Source: Candidatus Izimoplasma sp. HR2 (GTDB lineage Bacteria; Bacillota_I; Bacilli_A; Izemoplasmatales; Izemoplasmataceae). Taken from it: a stretch of 64,000 nucleotides of DNA. The stretch spans positions 1 through 64,000 of the forward strand of contig JRFF01000053.1 of assembly GCA_000753575.1 (NCBI GenBank), in the 5' to 3' direction. This document shows, piece by piece, positions 14,515-22,313 of this stretch. Within the stretch, counting starts at the first letter, position 1. Each line of letters starts with the position of its first letter. Both the position numbers and the translations under genes were made by a program. The notes beneath the pieces were generated by a model, which was not told the origin of the DNA, searched no databases, and saw only the letters and a list, made by a program, of their open reading frames with translations.

Positions 14515-14555
14515 AGTATAACATATATAAAACAAATCTTCAACGATGCGGTGTA
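14515..14555 (-). promoter_or_regulatory. Box promoter (TACACCGCA-N26-TATACT)
   Basis: Box 14547-14555, 26 nt, -10 TATACT 14515-14520 with TGT before it. Drives 14279-14488. Confidence 0.75.
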
Positions 14556-14580
14556 TTCTTATTCTAAAAAAAAAGAGGAA

Positions 14581-14811
14581 TTAATTCCCCTCTATTTGGC
14601 AAATTTCACATCTGTATTCTTTCTGTTCTAACATAATAATTTGTATGTTTAAAAATTCTAATCCCTTAATGAATCCCGCTATTTTATCCCCTATATGGTC
14701 ATGATAATAATCACCTTCAAGTAAAATTTTTCCAGTTGCAACATCAGTTAATTTCATTGAATAATCGCAAGTTTCACAAAAAGATATTTGTAATACTATT
14801 ATTTTATTCAT
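14581..14811 (-). CDS. Hypothetical protein with two CxxC pairs
   Basis: 76 residues. CETC (about 12-15) and CEIC (near the C-terminus) could form one zinc site. The middle GDYYHDHIGDKIAGFIKGLEF is distinctive and may mark a phage family that I cannot name. Stop codon within a terminator stem (GAGGGGAATTAATTCCTC then T-run). Confidence 0.6.
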   Translation of the reverse strand: MNKIIVLQISFCETCDYSMKLTDVATGKILLEGDYYHDHIGDKIAGFIKGLEFLNIQIIMLEQKEYRCEICQIEGN

Positions 14812-14947
14812 AAAATCACTTCTTTCTTGATTGTAAAATAATGATATTAAGCATTAATTGTAATAAAGTTGAAATAACAAGACCTGCCCATGTTAAATCA
14901 CATGCTCCAAATAAAACAAATAAATTATAAAAAAATAAAAATAACAT
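14804..14947 (-). CDS. Small membrane peptide; TGA may be Trp
   Basis: Reading TGA (14816-14818) as Trp gives 47 residues ending KKWFYE and overlapping the next start by 8 nt. As a stop it gives 43. Mostly hydrophobic (MLFLFFYNLFVLFGACDLTW, then LVISTLLQLMLNIIIL): two membrane helices. RBS AAGGTGGTG. First gene after the box promoter at 14973-15013. Confidence 0.5.
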
Positions 14948-14972
14948 AACTTTTCACCACCTTTCTATAACT

Positions 14973-15013
14973 AGTATACCATATACACCAAGAGAAAGAT
15001 ACAATGCGGTGTA
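14973..15013 (-). promoter_or_regulatory. Box promoter (TACACCGCA-N26-TATACT)
   Basis: Box 15005-15013, 26 nt, -10 TATACT 14973-14978 with TGG before it. Drives 14947-14581. Confidence 0.75.
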
Positions 15014-15116
15014 TATAAATTTTTGGCTTTATTAATACACTGACCTTAGTACACCGCACTATCCGGTGTATAGTCTCTTTCTACATCGCAAATACACCGG
15101 AAAAAAAGAAAGGCAA

Positions 15117-15347
15117 TTACTTGCCTTTTTTTGTAATAATTTCTAATAATTTCCTTTTGCCATCTTCTGCCAATGCTTCCTTAAATTGGTTATCGAAATA
15201 ACCTTTCCATGATTGGAAAAAAATGTCACCTCTAGTCCTTGCTTGTTTTCTGGAATAATCTGCCAAATTTGTTTCAACAAGCGTTTTCCTTAATCTTCCT
15301 TTTAAGGAATTAACTAACTGCTCTTTCTTTTTGTAAAGTTTTGCCAT
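15117..15347 (-). CDS. Hypothetical basic protein
   Basis: 76 residues, Lys/Arg-rich and helical (MAKLYKKKEQLVNSLKGRL...). ATG 15347 is chosen since GGAAGGGAG lies upstream. Likely cotranscribed with 15389-15625. Ends in a terminator (AAAGGCAATTACTTGCCTTT plus T-run) usable on both strands. Confidence 0.6.
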   Translation of the reverse strand: MAKLYKKKEQLVNSLKGRLRKTLVETNLADYSRKQARTRGDIFFQSWKGYFDNQFKEALAEDGKRKLLEIITKKGK

Positions 15348-15388
15348 TTTTAGCACTCCCTTCCAATGGAAAGAATAGGGAATAACCC

Positions 15389-15625
15389 CTATTCAACAAA
15401 ATCACTTGCGTTGATTCTTGCTTTTTTTTCAACGATTCTAAAAACAAAATCTTTTTCTTCATCTTTCTCATTGGTAAATACTAGTACAATTCCTTCTTTT
15501 GTAAATTTTACTTCCTGTTCAAAATTTTCTTCTAACAAAGTTGCTAATTCTGTTAAGAGTAATTCTCTTTTAGTGATTTTTGAATTACTTTTTGCTACCT
15601 TGACTGTTTTTACAATTTTAGCCAT
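15389..15625 (-). CDS. Hypothetical charged protein
   Basis: 78 residues, MAKIVKTVKVAKSNSKITKRELLLTELATLLEENF..., with a beta-rich second half (VKFTKEGIVLVFTNEKDEEK). Style recalls the small acidic proteins at 12457 and 16848, but homology is unclear. Box promoter at 15671-15711. Confidence 0.6.
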   Translation of the reverse strand: MAKIVKTVKVAKSNSKITKRELLLTELATLLEENFEQEVKFTKEGIVLVFTNEKDEEKDFVFRIVEKKARINASDFVE

Positions 15626-15670
15626 TTGTACACGTCCTTTCTAATAGTTTATAATTCTTTATCTACTTAC

Positions 15671-15711
15671 AGTATACCATAGTTTAATATAGATTAATAC
15701 TGTGCGGTGTA
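15671..15711 (-). promoter_or_regulatory. Box promoter (TACACCGCA-N26-TATACT)
   Basis: Box 15703-15711, 26 nt, -10 TATACT 15671-15676 with TGG before it. Drives 15625-15117. Confidence 0.75.
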
Positions 15712-15737
15712 TTAATCTTTTTTGAAAAAAAAAGGAC

Positions 15738-16466
15738 TTAATAAAGCCCTTTATGTTGATTTGCTACAATCCGCCAAGGATGGGAAATAATCCCTTTTGT
15801 AAATTTCTTGTTTTGTCTAAAACATTTCGCCATGATTGCAACTTCTATTTCAGTATCACTTAGTGCGGTATGATTCTCTGAAAATTCCATATCACCTGTA
15901 ATATACCTGTAACCTATTTCCGCACTAGTTTGGGGATTTCTTGCTGGGGTATAAAAACCCCATGTATTAATCATTAAATGAAATCCTTTTTGTTTATACA
16001 AGGTTTCGCAAGCCAAACCCCAAATATCTTGGATTTGTAAATTCATTCTTAAAAATTTTCTACTTTCGTCATACTGATATTGAGAATGTAAATATTTGGT
16101 AGTTGATGTCAATGCTCTCATATCAAACTTTAAATTATAAGCGAGTATTGCCTTTACATTCCATTTCTGTAATAAATTGTTAAATTCTGTTTTCATCACT
16201 TTAAATGGTACTTTCCTCATTTCTCGATTGGAAATTTTTTCCACATACATTGGTCTTTTACTTCCATAATATGCGTTATGCATCATTTTTTTATTGTCAA
16301 AAATTTCCTTTACAATCCATTCTTGTTGAGAATAAATTTTACCTCTTTTATCACAGATTGTAACCCCTATATCATATACAAGGGGGTTATCAAGTGAGCC
16401 GGCAGTTTCTGTGTCAAAAACTGCTAAATATTTAATTCTTTTGTCAATTTTTCCACTTTTTGTCAT
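15738..16466 (-). CDS. DnaQ-like DEDDh 3'-5' exonuclease
   Basis: 242 residues. Exo I is VFDTETAG (Asp and Glu, about residues 17-24), Exo II is AYNLKFDMRAL (about 109-119), and Exo III is HTALSDTEIE (His and Asp, about 203-212): a complete DEDDh set. It degrades DNA or RNA from the 3' end, most likely in phage replication, recombination or host nucleic-acid breakdown. No polymerase is adjacent. ATG 16466 is used because GGAAGG lies upstream; a TTG 18 nt earlier overlaps that site. Stop codon in terminator stem. Confidence 0.85.
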   Translation of the reverse strand: MTKSGKIDKRIKYLAVFDTETAGSLDNPLVYDIGVTICDKRGKIYSQQEWIVKEIFDNKKMMHNAYYGSKRPMYVEKISNREMRKVPFKVMKTEFNNLLQKWNVKAILAYNLKFDMRALTSTTKYLHSQYQYDESRKFLRMNLQIQDIWGLACETLYKQKGFHLMINTWGFYTPARNPQTSAEIGYRYITGDMEFSENHTALSDTEIEVAIMAKCFRQNKKFTKGIISHPWRIVANQHKGLY

Positions 16467-16517
16467 TCTACCACTTCCTTCCAATTCTTCATCTTGGCGG
16501 TCTTATATTTATAATTA

Positions 16518-16558
16518 AGTATAACAGATTTTATTAGGTTTTACTACTGTGCGGTGTA
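16518..16558 (-). promoter_or_regulatory. Box promoter (TACACCGCA-N26-TATACT)
   Basis: Box 16550-16558, 26 nt, -10 TATACT 16518-16523 with TGT before it. Drives the exonuclease. Seven further boxes lie between 16570 and 16721. Confidence 0.75.
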
Positions 16559-16712
16559 TTCCTGATTATGTGCGGTGTAAGTGCGGTGTATTACAGAATT
16601 TCGGTGTATGACAAGGTAGATATATTACACCGGAAGTTGCGGTGTATAGTAGAGTTAGTGTTGCAGTGTATTTGTAGAGAAAAATTGGTATACACCGCAC
16701 TTTAAACTTTAA

Positions 16713-16753
16713 TACACCGGAGGATACTAATTACTCTTATATTATGGTATACT
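16713..16753 (+). promoter_or_regulatory. Box promoter, rightward
   Basis: TACACCGGA (16713-16721), 26 nt, TATACT (16748-16753) with TGG before it, on the plus strand. It drives the only rightward coding unit in this block (16781-17078), showing that the box-to--10 rule is strand-independent. Confidence 0.78.
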
Positions 16754-16780
16754 GTAAGTAGATAGAAAGGAAGTGAGTAA

Positions 16781-16855
16781 ATGACTTTAGCATTATTACT
16801 TCTTTCTTTTACCGGGATACTACTATTTAGAAAGGACGTGAAAAAAAATGACTAA
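16781..16855 (+). CDS. Micro-membrane peptide
   Basis: 24 residues, MTLALLLLSFTGILLF then a basic tail, with GAAAGGAAG upstream. Overlaps the start of 16848 by 8 nt, so it may act as a leader peptide or a membrane peptide. Confidence 0.45.
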   Translation: MTLALLLLSFTGILLFRKDVKKND

Positions 16856-17078
16856 CGAGAAATCTCAAAAAACATTAGATAATGAATTGAGAGAAAATGT
16901 CAAATTACGTTTGGCAGAAGGATTTGAAACAACTGTTGATGAAATGTTAATTGATGGCGGTTCATCATTGATTTTAAGAGTTGGCGGAGTTGGTGGCACT
17001 GACGTAGAAATTAAAATCATTGTAAAAAAAGAGCAACTTAAAATTGAGATTGTTGAGGAAGAAGAAAAAGAGGAGTAA
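16848..17078 (+). CDS. Small acidic protein
   Basis: 76 residues, paralogue of 12457-12768 without its Cys tail; ends EEEEKEE. The stop codon sits in a terminator stem (GAGGAGTAATCCTC then T-run). Function unknown. Confidence 0.65.
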   Translation: MTNEKSQKTLDNELRENVKLRLAEGFETTVDEMLIDGGSSLILRVGGVGGTDVEIKIIVKKEQLKIEIVEEEEKEE

Positions 17079-17166
17079 TCCTCTTTTTTAATTATGTCTA
17101 CACCGGAAAGTGCGGTGTATAAGTATATAGTTGCGGTGTATAATAAAAGAGATGATAAATTCATCT

Positions 17167-17478
17167 CTAAATTAATTGTTTTTTTAATTCTTCAAAACTT
17201 TCTTTACTTAATTTGATAGTTTTACCATCAATAATGATTATATGTTTTCTATCATCTCGAATAACACCATCAGAATCTTCATAATAAATTTCTTTTCTGC
17301 ATTCGTCAAATTCAAATTTTGCCCAAACACCATTTGAATTTATTTTGAAAATTAAATTACTATTTTCATCATACTCAAATTTTACCCAATAACCATCAGA
17401 TTCTTCAAAATAAATTTTATTATCATTTTCATCAAATATTTCGAGATAATCAAAATCACCTTCAAAATTTATATTCAT
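17167..17478 (-). CDS. ENS/YW tandem-repeat protein, copy 3 of 4
   Basis: 103 residues. Divergent head (MNINFEGDFDYLEIFDENDN) then three units (IYFEESDGYWVKFEYDEN and similar). Lacks the MKLKGI start of the other copies. RBS AAGGTGGTG; box promoter at 17504-17544. Function unknown. Confidence 0.7.
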   Translation of the reverse strand: MNINFEGDFDYLEIFDENDNKIYFEESDGYWVKFEYDENSNLIFKINSNGVWAKFEFDECRKEIYYEDSDGVIRDDRKHIIIIDGKTIKLSKESFEELKKQLI

Positions 17479-17503
17479 AACTACACCACCTTTCTATACA
17501 TTA

Positions 17504-17544
17504 AGTATATCATAATTATTTTTATATTGCTATCATGCGGTGTA
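17504..17544 (-). promoter_or_regulatory. Box promoter (TACACCGCA-N26-TATACT)
   Basis: Box 17536-17544, 26 nt, -10 TATACT 17504-17509 with TGA before it. Drives 17167-17478. Confidence 0.75.
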
Positions 17545-17623
17545 TTTCTAGCTTGTGTCCGGCGTATGTGCGGTGTATTGTGTGGTTGCGGTGTATTGTA
17601 TAAAAAAAATAGGGAATAATTCC

Positions 17624-17851
17624 CTATTTATACTTATTTTCCCAGTAATACAATCTTTTTAAATCTTTTACATCTTCAATTGCATCAAATATTCCTTCAC
17701 AAAATATATTGATAGGGAAAGTAATAATTATCAATAAAATAGTAAGTGGATGCCATAATCTGTAATTATACATTAAATGGTAATTATGTTTAGGACTTTC
17801 TTTAACTCTAAATACTCCTATCTTTTTTAAAAATTCCATTTTCTTATTCAC
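17624..17851 (-). CDS. Small membrane protein
   Basis: 75 residues with one hydrophobic stretch (LTILLIIITFPINIFCEGIF) between basic flanks. Three nt from the HAD gene upstream and cotranscribed. Function unknown. Confidence 0.6.
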   Translation of the reverse strand: MNKKMEFLKKIGVFRVKESPKHNYHLMYNYRLWHPLTILLIIITFPINIFCEGIFDAIEDVKDLKRLYYWENKYK

Positions 17852-17854
17852 TGT

Positions 17855-18310
17855 TTACACCTCCAATAATTTTTCTAATGTCCTAATTATTGATTTTTCA
17901 TCAATAGCAACACCACCATAATTTTCCCATTTATTTCTAATTCCTTCATTGTCATCAAACAACAAACAATCTTTTAAGCCTTTTGTTGCGTGATGCTTTG
18001 GTGACCCATATTGTATAGAATGTATTTCTTTTACCATTGGAAAGTATTTCGCTAACCATGCTTTTTTTTCGGCTCTACAAGCTGTTTTGTATTCCTCACT
18101 GGCAAACATCGGAAGCCATGTAATTACCATAATTTCATATCCTTTTTCTTCCAATTGTTTGCATAAACTGTTAACTTCTTCCATATCTATCATAGGTTCA
18201 ATTTCTGCGAATACTGGTTTAGAATTTTGTAAACGTTCTAACCAGCCTGAAAATCCATATAAATCCGCGATGTTTCCGTCCATGTCAAATGCTATTCTTT
18301 TAATTTTCAT
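17855..18310 (-). CDS. HAD-like phosphatase
   Basis: 151 residues from ATG 18310 (a GTG nine nt earlier lies in the ribosome site). Motif I FDMDGNIADLYG (residues 7-18), motif II region IMVITWLPMF, and CLLFDDNEGIR as motif IV. The layout resembles phage 5'-nucleotidase/HAD proteins. Likely acts on nucleotides, but that is inference. Second HAD protein of the window; only weakly similar to 2556-3071. Confidence 0.78.
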   Translation of the reverse strand: MKIKRIAFDMDGNIADLYGFSGWLERLQNSKPVFAEIEPMIDMEEVNSLCKQLEEKGYEIMVITWLPMFASEEYKTACRAEKKAWLAKYFPMVKEIHSIQYGSPKHHATKGLKDCLLFDDNEGIRNKWENYGGVAIDEKSIIRTLEKLLEV

Positions 18311-18346
18311 ACAATACACTCCCTTTCTTATTTATTCTTATACCTT

Positions 18347-18387
18347 ATTATAACATAAATATAAGAGGATTAATACTGTGCGGTGTA
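18347..18387 (-). promoter_or_regulatory. Box promoter (TACACCGCA-N26-TATAAT)
   Basis: Box 18379-18387, 26 nt, -10 TATAAT 18347-18352 with TGT before it. Drives the HAD gene and 17624. Confidence 0.75.
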
Positions 18388-18413
18388 TTCTTATTTTGAA
18401 AAAAAAAGAGGAA

Positions 18414-18731
18414 TTAATTTTCCTCTTTTAATATTATTTCACAAGTTTCTTTTAATTCTTCAACTCCATGTTCTTTTAAAAAAGCATATAATGAATCATT
18501 CGCTGCATCTGCATCTGTATTAGATTCATAGTACTCTAAAAATTCAGTAAAATTAGTTTCAAGATTCAATAATAAAACCATATATGCATCATAACTAGTT
18601 ACTTCTGTTATCAATAAACTAAGTTTATTATCAAGTAAAAGATAAATTTTATTATCATATCTATCTTCTAATGCATTTTCAATAAATTTAATATCATTTT
18701 TTATTATTTTTTCTTTTAATATCATTTTCAT
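18414..18731 (-). CDS. Hypothetical acidic protein
   Basis: 105 residues, helical, acidic (YYESNTDADAANDSLYAF). RBS AAGGTGGTG, box promoter at 18756-18796, stop codon in terminator stem. No family recognised. Confidence 0.6.
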   Translation of the reverse strand: MKMILKEKIIKNDIKFIENALEDRYDNKIYLLLDNKLSLLITEVTSYDAYMVLLLNLETNFTEFLEYYESNTDADAANDSLYAFLKEHGVEELKETCEIILKEEN

Positions 18732-18755
18732 TTATAACACCACCTTTCTACTTAT

Positions 18756-18796
18756 AGTATAACATATCATAAGACATATTACTATTATGCGGTGTA
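18756..18796 (-). promoter_or_regulatory. Box promoter (TACACCGCA-N26-TATACT)
   Basis: Box 18788-18796, 26 nt, -10 TATACT 18756-18761 with TGT before it. Drives 18414-18731. Confidence 0.75.
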
Positions 18797-18874
18797 TTCT
18801 TTCTCTTGGTAGGCATAATACACCGGAAGATGCGGTGTATTGGTATTTAAAGAAAAAACTACCATAAATGGTAG

Positions 18875-19456
18875 TTATCTCCATAACTCATGTACTTTTT
18901 CTTCCATAGTTTTATTTCTATTTTTTCGGAGATGCTTTTCTAATTCCCATATACAAATTTTATGCATTTCCATTTCATTTGTCATTATTTCATATCGAGA
19001 TTCCCAATCAGAAGGAAAACTTTCAACATCATATAAATGTTGTATAAGAATTTTTTTATGAATATGACCGTCTTGAAATTCTATCCAAACAGTATCTTCT
19101 TCCAGTAATTCATAATTTAAATAAGTTATTTTATATACTTCCATTAAATGATGGTATCCCATTTGTACTACATCTAAAAATTTATAATTTCTTAATTTTT
19201 TAAAAAGATGTAAATGAGTTAACTCATAATATAAAAGAGTAAGAATAATTACATTAATTATAAAGTTAATAGCTGTTATTTTTTCAAAAATAGGATAATA
19301 TTCAGCAATATTTGCAAAAATCATCGTGCCTATAACTAGTAAAAACCCTGAAACTATTGCTATAAACGTTCCTATTTTGCCTATGATTTTAACTTGTTTT
19401 ATCGTTTTTAAATGTTTATTATATCTTTCTTTAGTTAAGTAATAACGTTTAATCAT
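18875..19456 (-). CDS. Membrane protein, two helices
   Basis: 193 residues. Two likely transmembrane helices (IIGKIGTFIAIVSGFLLVIGTMIF and AINFIINVIILTLLYY) in the first half, then a soluble charged C-terminal half. AGGAGG precedes the ATG. Third gene of the unit from the promoter at 19886-19926. Function unknown. Confidence 0.65.
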   Translation of the reverse strand: MIKRYYLTKERYNKHLKTIKQVKIIGKIGTFIAIVSGFLLVIGTMIFANIAEYYPIFEKITAINFIINVIILTLLYYELTHLHLFKKLRNYKFLDVVQMGYHHLMEVYKITYLNYELLEEDTVWIEFQDGHIHKKILIQHLYDVESFPSDWESRYEIMTNEMEMHKICIWELEKHLRKNRNKTMEEKVHELWR

Positions 19457-19468
19457 TTTTTTTACCTC

Positions 19469-19684
19469 CTAATATATAATTTGAATTGCATATCTGTCAT
19501 CTCGTAAATACATAATACATTTAACCCATTCTAGTAATTGCATGTAAGTCAAGTTACTATAATGTAAATTTTTCTGCATTCTACCATTCCAAAAATAAAT
19601 AGCATGATTTTCCTTTTCTCTACTTGCTAAACTAAAACATTTTACTTCATCTAACCAGTCATTTTTTCTAGTATATTTAGCCAT
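19469..19684 (-). CDS. Hypothetical small protein
   Basis: 71 residues, rich in Trp and Tyr (NDWLDEVKCFSLASREK). Overlaps the upstream membrane peptide gene by 8 nt. Function unknown. Confidence 0.6.
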   Translation of the reverse strand: MAKYTRKNDWLDEVKCFSLASREKENHAIYFWNGRMQKNLHYSNLTYMQLLEWVKCIMYLRDDRYAIQIIY

Positions 19685-19862
19685 TTTTTCTCACCTTCTT
19701 CATTTTATATATAGGACGTAAAATCAATACACTTATTATGCCGAGTAAGTCCCCTTTTACTCCTACTCTAATTATTATCCAATTTTGAGTAGCCCAAATA
19801 ATTAAAAGCATTATTGAAATTATTAAAAAAGTTGAAAATAATTTTATAAGGAATATTCTCAT
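19677..19862 (-). CDS. Small membrane peptide
   Basis: 61 residues with two hydrophobic segments (IKLFSTFLIISIMLLIIWA and DLLGIISVLILRPIY) and a basic tail. First gene of its three-gene unit. RBS AAGGTGGTG. Confidence 0.6.
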   Translation of the reverse strand: MRIFLIKLFSTFLIISIMLLIIWATQNWIIIRVGVKGDLLGIISVLILRPIYKMKKVRKNG

Positions 19863-19885
19863 ATTTTCACCACCTTTCTAACTAT

Positions 19886-19926
19886 ATTATATCATATATA
19901 AAAAGGTATTGGTAGTGTCCGGTGTA
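19886..19926 (-). promoter_or_regulatory. Box promoter (TACACCGGA-N26-TATAAT)
   Basis: Box 19918-19926, 26 nt, -10 TATAAT 19886-19891 with TGA before it. Drives three genes down to 18875. Confidence 0.75.
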
Positions 19927-20027
19927 TTCCTGATTATGTGCGGTGTAAATGCGGTGTATCCCTGCTCATGATTTAGGCATGGAGAATACACCGGAAGATG
20001 CGGTGTATTTATAGAGAAAATAGGGAA

Positions 20028-20561
20028 TTATTCCCTATTTAATACTTCTGCCATTGCGTATGCATTTATATCCGCTCTTTTTTCTATATTAATTTGTTGA
20101 TATAAATAGTAAGTTGTTTCATTATCAAAATTATAATTTTCATATATATAATTCATAATTTCAACTGAAAGTTCTCCATCTTCTTCCATTTCTTCCGGAT
20201 TATCAATATAATCTAAGTAATGACCTAATTCATGTAATAATACAAAATCTAACATGGATAATTTTGGATTAATTCCTTTTAATTTGGTAATTTCTCTAAA
20301 ATATCCATTTGGTAGTAAAATAGGCATATCTTCAATTTCTTCTGATTCAATAAAAAGATAACTCAATCCATTTTCATCTGGCTCTACTCCTATACAAGTT
20401 CCTATAAACATATTAGGAATAATAAAAACTAATTCTACATCATTAAAAATACTATTATAAGTAAGTTGCATTTTTTCAAATAATTTTTTTGTTTGTAGTT
20501 CATTTTTTGTAAGACTGTTCTTTTTAAACATTATTGCAAGTTCTATAGCAGTAAACATCAT
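20028..20561 (-). CDS. HELGH zinc-metallopeptidase-like protein, copy 2 of 3
   Basis: 177 residues from ATG 20561 (GAAAGGAAG upstream). LLHELGHYLDYIDNP (about 117-131) is the HExxH site, and IEKRADINAYAMAEVL near the C-terminus provides the downstream Glu, an ImmA/IrrE-like layout. N-terminal half KKLFEKMQLTYNSIFNDV matches the third copy (KKIFEKMKKLYPHYFNSV), so these two are closest. Substrate unknown. Confidence 0.7.
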   Translation of the reverse strand: MMFTAIELAIMFKKNSLTKNELQTKKLFEKMQLTYNSIFNDVELVFIIPNMFIGTCIGVEPDENGLSYLFIESEEIEDMPILLPNGYFREITKLKGINPKLSMLDFVLLHELGHYLDYIDNPEEMEEDGELSVEIMNYIYENYNFDNETTYYLYQQINIEKRADINAYAMAEVLNRE

Positions 20562-20582
20562 ATCACTTCCTTTCTTACTCAC

Positions 20583-20623
20583 AGTATATCATATACGCCA
20601 AGAGAAAACAATGAAGCGGTGTA
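20583..20623 (-). promoter_or_regulatory. Box promoter (TACACCGCT-N26-TATACT)
   Basis: Box 20615-20623, 26 nt, -10 TATACT 20583-20588 with TGA before it. Drives the HELGH gene. Confidence 0.75.
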
Positions 20624-20736
20624 TTAAACAATGCGGTGTAAGTGCGGTGTATTCCTGATCACTTGCGGCGTATTGGGTTTACACCGGAAAATGCGGTGTA
20701 TTCTTATAATAAAAGAAAACTACCAATAAATGGTAG

Positions 20737-20949
20737 TTAACGTCTGTTATGGAAAATAATACCATATTTTTTTTCTGTCATAATTAAGATAAAATTGTTA
20801 AAATCTGCGGATATTCCCCATTTTATAAATTCTCTTACTTCTTCTACTTCTATATTTAAGGGATTAAAAACAGCTACCATTTTAATAACTTCTACCTTTA
20901 AAATATTTTCAATTACTCTATCAAACTTTATTAATCTCAAATTATCCAT
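20737..20949 (-). CDS. Hypothetical small protein
   Basis: 70 residues, MDNLRLIKFDRVIENILKVEVIKMV..., alpha/beta. AGGTAAAAA before the ATG, 3 nt from its upstream partner. Ends in a terminator stem (ACTACCATTTATTGGTAGT). Function unknown. Confidence 0.6.
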   Translation of the reverse strand: MDNLRLIKFDRVIENILKVEVIKMVAVFNPLNIEVEEVREFIKWGISADFNNFILIMTEKKYGIIFHNRR

Positions 20950-20952
20950 TTT

Positions 20953-21273
20953 TTACCTCCAAAAGTAGTTGGTATGTTTTACTAATACTATTGTATTGTA
21001 GTAAAGTTTTTGGTCACATGCTGAATACCTACGAATTAAAGATATTGGAGCATGTTCAAAATTGTGCGGTAATAAATAAAATTTGTTTGAATTTTGAGAA
21101 AAACAGACTAAAAATTCATGCCATGAATAAATATCATTACTTTCAAACTTCACAATATCTCCTACCATAATCATTTTACCGGTTTTATCACAATTTAAAC
21201 CAAAATAAATATTTAACATAACTTTACTATGTTCTATCACTTTCTTTGTTAATTCAAATTGAAATTTTTTCAT
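20953..21273 (-). CDS. Hypothetical protein, possibly YopX-like
   Basis: 106 residues from ATG 21273 (GAAAGGAAG upstream). CDKTGKMIMVGDIVKFE recalls the DxxGxxIYEGDIVK signature of YopX-type phage proteins, but the match is partial. Box promoter at 21298-21338. Confidence 0.5.
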   Translation of the reverse strand: MKKFQFELTKKVIEHSKVMLNIYFGLNCDKTGKMIMVGDIVKFESNDIYSWHEFLVCFSQNSNKFYLLPHNFEHAPISLIRRYSACDQKLYYNTIVLVKHTNYFWR

Positions 21274-21297
21274 TTGTAACACTTCCTTTCTACCTAT

Positions 21298-21338
21298 ATT
21301 ATAACATAACTAAACTTTTAATAATACTCTGCGGTGTA
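21298..21338 (-). promoter_or_regulatory. Box promoter (TACACCGCA-N26-TATAAT)
   Basis: Box 21330-21338, 26 nt, -10 TATAAT 21298-21303 with TGT before it. Drives 21273-20737; back to back with the rightward box promoter at 21369. Confidence 0.75.
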
Positions 21339-21368
21339 TTCATAAATTATTTTCAGTGCAATTTCTTT

Positions 21369-21409
21369 TACACCGCACCATAGTATAATAACTCTATATA
21401 TGGTATACT
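21369..21409 (+). promoter_or_regulatory. Box promoter, rightward, without a coding gene
   Basis: TACACCGCA (21369-21377), 26 nt, TATACT (21404-21409) with TGG before it. The short transcript it would make has no evident reading frame, which points to a small RNA. Confidence 0.75.
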
Positions 21410-21415
21410 GTAAGT

Positions 21416-21500
21416 AGATAAAGAGTTAAGAAAACATATAGTAATACCTCCTTTCTTGTAAGGGTTAGCTAGTCGGTGGCTGACTCTTACTTTGTAAATT
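21416..21500 (+). ncRNA. Candidate small RNA carrying a 16S-like anti-Shine-Dalgarno
   Basis: Expected transcript of the rightward box promoter. ACCTCCTTTCT (21446-21456) matches the 3' end of 16S rRNA of low-GC bacteria. It is followed at once by a 12-bp hairpin, GTAAGGGTTAGC with GCTGACTCTTAC (21458-21490), and TTTGT. No start codon with a usable frame. Alternative: on the minus strand the same bases read hairpin, AAGGAGG, ATG and a three-codon frame, so it could be a decayed leftward leader. Confidence 0.5.
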
Positions 21501-21562
21501 CTATATACACCGCTTTATCCGGTGTATTACCATACTAAAAGAAAACTACCAATAAATGGTAG

Positions 21563-21988
21563 TTAAAATTCTTCTGGTAAATTTCTCCATGCTTTACTTG
21601 CTTTTCTAGCAATTATTTTTTTTTCTATTGCTGACATTACTAATTCAGTATTTTTTCTTAAAGATTTTTCAATTTTTTCAAATCTTTCTTTCTCTGATAA
21701 TTCCATAAAATTAATAAAAGATTGTTTATTATATTGTATAAAATCTTTTTCACCTGTCATAATTGTATTGAGATTAGATGTATATGTGCCTTCCATTAAT
21801 TGGTTATTATACAAAAATTTTATTTTTACTATAATAAAAAATCTGTTATTACTTCTTTTGTAACTAATTAATCGGATATTTACTCTTTCAATTTCTTTCT
21901 TGTCTAGTATAATATAGGTGACATATAAAATTCCTATTATCCCAAATACTAACATAAACATAAATATTGCTTGTATAATTTCATTCAT
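21563..21988 (-). CDS. Membrane-anchored protein
   Basis: 141 residues. One N-terminal transmembrane helix (AIFMFMLVFGIIGILYVTYIIL) and a basic soluble domain. GAAAGGGAG precedes the ATG. Stop codon in a terminator stem nearly identical to that of 20737. Function unknown. Confidence 0.6.
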   Translation of the reverse strand: MNEIIQAIFMFMLVFGIIGILYVTYIILDKKEIERVNIRLISYKRSNNRFFIIVKIKFLYNNQLMEGTYTSNLNTIMTGEKDFIQYNKQSFINFMELSEKERFEKIEKSLRKNTELVMSAIEKKIIARKASKAWRNLPEEF

Positions 21989-22014
21989 TTAATACACTCC
22001 CTTTCTGTAACTCT

Positions 22015-22055
22015 ATTATCTCATATATGCTAAGAAAAAGATACTGTCCGGTGTA
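22015..22055 (-). promoter_or_regulatory. Box promoter (TACACCGGA-N26-GATAAT)
   Basis: Box 22047-22055, 26 nt, -10 GATAAT 22015-22020 with TGA before it. Drives 21563-21988. A weaker -10 than the others. Confidence 0.68.
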
Positions 22056-22137
22056 TTAAAAAATTATACATTTTATTATCCAGTGTATTAAAATTAGGCA
22101 TACACCGCTTTATCCGGTGTATAAAAAGATGGAATCC

Positions 22138-22311
22138 TTAAATAACAGGAAACCATACCTTTTCAAGATGCAGATATTCATAATAAATATGGTAATCTCT
22201 ACCAAATATAATTTTAGTGAATCTCTTATGACCACCATATTCACAAGGATTGTAAATATATCCTTGTTTTTCTAATCTTCTTACTAATTTGTTAAATTCT
22301 GTATTTTTCAT
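22138..22311 (-). CDS. Hypothetical small protein
   Basis: 57 residues: MKNTEFNKLVRRLEKQGYIY then GGHKRFTKI and YHIYYEYLHLEK. The helix followed by a G-G-H-strand faintly recalls HicA-type RNA-binding folds, but no partner is present, so I leave it unassigned. Starts 3 nt after the stop of 22314. Confidence 0.5.
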   Translation of the reverse strand: MKNTEFNKLVRRLEKQGYIYNPCEYGGHKRFTKIIFGRDYHIYYEYLHLEKVWFPVI

Positions 22312-22313
22312 AC

